Both the position numbers and the translations under genes were made by a program. A model generated the notes under the pieces. It did not search any database. It worked only from the letters and a program-made list of their open reading frames with translations, and was not told where the DNA came from. DNA of 8,524 nt from Saprospiraceae bacterium (GTDB lineage: Bacteria; Bacteroidota; Bacteroidia; Bacteroidales; JAIPBB01), in contig JAIPBB010000238.1 of NCBI GenBank assembly GCA_021739805.1, positions 1 to 8,524 on the forward strand, in the 5' to 3' direction. This document shows positions 6,779 to 8,524 of the stretch, piece after piece. Numbering within the stretch: the stretch's first letter is position 1; every line of letters starts with the position of its first letter.

Positions 6779-7168
6779 AACTTTAATATATCAATACCCA
6801 AAAAAAATATAAACGGTTATGTAAAGGAATCTCAGATATATTATTCCAGGCCGGGGATTTATAATTGGATCTGTATCGCACTTATTAATCACTAATTTAA
6901 GGAATAATTCAGATAAAAGCACCTAAACGCATTTTTATTATTCATATAAATGGAAAAATCCGGGGCGATTTGTTGATTTGCAGGGTGGGTGAATTTGTTT
7001 CTCCGGGTTTTGAGGAGTTTTGAGATGTTTGCCGGGTTGTCTTGTGAGAACGTTCGGCGGTATGCACTGTAACGGCGAACGGAGTGTGGTTTACCTTTTT
7101 AAGTATAAGCTAATTTATAAATAATTCTTCTCAATTGCGATTTTGCAGGTATAGTGTTTACCGTTTGT
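6779..7168. repeat. 390-bp intergenic repeat, copy C
   Basis: Same unit and orientation as copy A, from AAC (6779-6781) to about GT (7167-7168). The final ~95 bases are identical to copy A. The left end lacks the two bases before TT seen in A and B, and the right core reads GTGAGAGCC where GTTGGAGCC would be expected from the partner flank at 8381-8389. The stem is TTCGGCGGTA (7053-7062) / TAACGGCGAA (7070-7079), weaker than in copy A. No coding frame. Confidence 0.85.
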
Positions 7169-7187
7169 GAGAGCCAGTGCATTCATT

Positions 7188-8285
7188 TTATACATCAATC
7201 AATTCATAGTTTGTACTCCGACCACCTGAATCTTCTTGCTTCAAGATACCTTTTTCAATCAAATCTTTAATATCTCGCAATGCAGTATCTGCTGAACATT
7301 TCGTTATATTAGCCCATTTGGAAGATTTAAGCTTACCGTCAAAACCATCTAAAAGTTTATTAAGCATTAAACGTTGACGACTATTCAAAATGGTATCATT
7401 GTGCTTGTCCCAAAATTCTGCTTTAAGAAGTACTTTTTGCATAGTTAGATCAGAAGATTCTAAAGCCCGGTATAAACAGCCTAAAAACCATTCTAACCAT
7501 TCTGTAATATCACCACCACTAAACTGGACTTTATACAGTATTTCATAGTACAGTTTTCGTTCGAGCAAAATTTGACTTGAAAGGCTATAAAATCTTTGGG
7601 AACTTTCATCCGAAAGTGCAAGTAATAAATCTGAAAGTGCTCTGGCCATACGTCCATTTCCATCATCAAATGGATGAATAATAATAAACCAAAAATGAGC
7701 AATAGCAGCTTTAAGTACAGCATCAATTTTTGTTTCATTATTAAACCAATCCAAAAATGCATCCATTTCTTTTTGCACCTGCTCTGGAGATGGTGCTTGG
7801 AAATGAACTTTTTCTTTCCCCATTGGACCTGATACAACTTGCATTTCTCCTTTTCGATAGTGGCCTACATCAATTCTAATCATTCCACTTCTTCCGGAAG
7901 GAAATAAGGCAGCATGCCAACTAAATATGCGCTCTGAATCTAGTGGCTTATTATAGTTTTGAGTTGCATCAAGCATCATTTCTACGACACCTTCAACATC
8001 TCTATCAGAGTAAACCATCCCAGCATACTCAATTCCTAACCTTCTTGCGATAGACGAACGAACTTGGTTATAGTTAAGATTTTCACCCTCGATTTCAGAT
8101 GATTTTAGCACATCGAGTGTTAAGGTTGACAACATTGCCTCCTCTTTTATAGAAAATCCCAAAGCACTCATTTGCCCTAAAATCTTCCCTTGCATATGAC
8201 GTACCTTTCCAAGTATTACTTGAATTTTTTGCTCGTCCCAAGTAAAGTCAGGCCAATTGTCGTATTGATAAATATATTTTGCCAT
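7188..8285 (-). CDS. Class II Fic protein with DUF4172 N-terminus (365 aa)
   Basis: Probable protein AMP-transferase of a different subfamily from the Fic at 5570-6640. The N-terminal ~85 residues carry the DUF4172 signature (IYQYDNWPDFTWD, then GQMSALGFSIKEEA and VRSSIARRLG). Within it is the inhibitory motif SSEIEG (Ser62, Glu66, Gly67), marking class II autoinhibition. The Fic loop is complete: HPFDDGNGRMAR (204-215; catalytic His204, Asp208, Asn210, Arg212, Arg215). A C-terminal winged-helix region spans about 300-365 (SADTALRDIKDLIEKGIL, then GGRSTNYEL). Length is usual for the family. The ATG at 8285 gives the expected N-terminus, MAKYIYQYDNWPDF. It is monocistronic with its own promoter and a 13-bp direct repeat upstream. 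The target is unknown; there is no partner antitoxin gene, consistent with built-in inhibition. Confidence 0.9.
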   Translation of the reverse strand: MAKYIYQYDNWPDFTWDEQKIQVILGKVRHMQGKILGQMSALGFSIKEEAMLSTLTLDVLKSSEIEGENLNYNQVRSSIARRLGIEYAGMVYSDRDVEGVVEMMLDATQNYNKPLDSERIFSWHAALFPSGRSGMIRIDVGHYRKGEMQVVSGPMGKEKVHFQAPSPEQVQKEMDAFLDWFNNETKIDAVLKAAIAHFWFIIIHPFDDGNGRMARALSDLLLALSDESSQRFYSLSSQILLERKLYYEILYKVQFSGGDITEWLEWFLGCLYRALESSDLTMQKVLLKAEFWDKHNDTILNSRQRLMLNKLLDGFDGKLKSSKWANITKCSADTALRDIKDLIEKGILKQEDSGGRSTNYELIDV

Positions 8286-8305
8286 TGGGTTTCATTGTAA
8301 TGCGG

Positions 8306-8336
8306 CAAATATACAACTTATTCTCCGCATATTTAA
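8306..8336 (-). promoter_or_regulatory. Promoter of the DUF4172 Fic gene
   Basis: Minus-strand -7 element TATATTTG (8306-8313), a perfect TAnnTTTG, about 20 nt before the ATG. The -33 position holds only TTA (8334-8336) at 20-bp spacing, so the promoter may be weak or activator-dependent. Confidence 0.6.
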
Positions 8337-8364
8337 TGGAAATAAAGAAAATATTCTCCGCATA
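8319..8364. promoter_or_regulatory. Two exact 13-bp direct repeats upstream of the DUF4172 Fic gene
   Basis: TATTCTCCGCATA occurs at 8319-8331 and 8352-8364, 33 bp apart start to start (about three helical turns, so on the same face of DNA). The proximal copy lies in the promoter spacer, the distal one upstream of -33. This is a layout expected for an operator, possibly recognised by the gene's own winged-helix product (inference). Confidence 0.55.
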
Positions 8365-8407
8365 GGGATCATTTAGCATTGGCTCCAACGGGAGTCTGTG
8401 TAAAAAC

Positions 8408-8524
8408 TCAATTTAAATATAAATATAACTCCTTAGGATGAAACTCCGAGGTTTTGGGAGCAATAAAATCTACCCTTATGGAAGAAGTAGTTTTAAAAGC
8501 CTGAATAAAAAACTCGTTTATTTG
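8408..8524 (-). CDS. C-terminal end of an unidentified coding frame (runs in from the right)
   Basis: A minus-strand frame is open from the window edge for 38 codons to TGA at 8408-8410, while the other two frames in this direction hit stops early. The peptide has ordinary protein composition (contains SSIRVDFIAPKTSEFHPKEL), but I recognise no family. The stop lies 19 bp before the outer edge of cassette 4, with a short CTCC-cgtt-GGAG dyad around the junction. It could be a neighbouring accessory gene or part of an insertion sequence; 38 residues are too few to say. Confidence 0.4.
   Translation of the reverse strand, partial: QINEFFIQAFKTTSSIRVDFIAPKTSEFHPKELYLYLN

Larger units (their letters stand above)
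5552..6781 (-). other. Gene cassette 3: Fic protein between complementary 13-14 bp flanks
   Basis: Left flank GTTACCGCCAGTGC (5552-5565) and right flank GCATGGCGGTAAC (6769-6781) are reverse complements apart from one inserted base. Only the outer AAC/GTT is shared with the neighbouring repeats; the rest is specific to this gene. The core GTTACCG departs from integron GTTRRRY. Confidence 0.6.
7167..8389 (-). other. Gene cassette 4: DUF4172 Fic protein between complementary 14-bp flanks
   Basis: Left flank GTGAGAGCCAGTGC (7167-7180) against right flank GCATTGGCTCCAAC (8376-8389): equal length, 11 of 14 positions complementary. To the right there is no 390-bp repeat or palindrome; an unrelated coding frame ends 19 bp beyond. 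This is therefore the last recognisable unit of the array on this side, or its neighbour has been replaced. Confidence 0.5.

Noticed and set aside
4035..7168. CRISPR-like regular repetition
   Set aside because: The repeats are ~390 bp and the intervening sequences are full genes of different lengths; there are no short repeat-spacer units and no cas genes.
7493..7837. Minus-strand open frame of 114 codons
   Set aside because: It overlaps the DUF4172 Fic gene in another frame and has low-complexity, unrecognisable sequence.

Overview
The window reads as an accessory region of a Bacteroidota chromosome. The evidence is its AT-rich sequence, promoters with the TAnnTTTG -7 element typical of that phylum, a very large secreted hydrolase with a type IX secretion (T9SS) C-terminal sorting domain, and a beta-barrel-like exported protein. 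All recognisable genes lie on the minus strand. No rRNA, tRNA or CRISPR array is visible.

Layout on the + strand: (1) 1-139 is the end of an IS66-family insertion sequence, with the first codons of its tnpA, and it cuts off an exported-protein gene (140-434). (2) 476-611 is a ~135-bp imperfect palindrome. (3) 601-4037 holds a 924-residue T9SS-exported alpha/beta hydrolase followed by a small lipoprotein. (4) 4422-5161 holds a toxin-first type II toxin-antitoxin pair (RelE/Gp49-like toxin, XRE antitoxin). (5) 5552-6781 holds a class II Fic protein (Fic_N type). (6) 7167-8389 holds a second, unrelated-subtype class II Fic protein (DUF4172 type). (7) 8408-8524 is the C-terminal end of an unidentified coding frame.

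The main observation is how these genes are packaged. Units 3-6 are separated by three directly oriented ~390-bp non-coding repeats (4035-4424, 5159-5554, 6779-7168). Each repeat begins with AAC and ends with GTT, or GTG in one case. Immediately outside that boundary each gene has its own 13-24 bp flank, and the flank on one side of a gene is the reverse complement of the flank on the other side of the same gene, not of the other end of the same repeat. This is the geometry expected of integron gene cassettes, where the core site GTTRRRY at one end of a cassette is complementary to the inverse core RYYYAAC at its other end. One pair matches the consensus exactly (GTTAGGC / GCCTAAC around the toxin-antitoxin unit). 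The repeats are much longer than ordinary attC sites, the other cores depart from consensus, and no integrase lies in the window, so an integron-like or otherwise undescribed cassette system is a hypothesis.

The cassettes are tight at the 3' side (stop codons 11-21 bp from the boundary) and loose at the 5' side (68-141 bp). Three of them carry their own Bacteroidota promoter with candidate operators. The cargo (toxin-antitoxin, Fic AMP-transferases, secreted hydrolase plus lipoprotein) is typical of accessory, horizontally moved genes.
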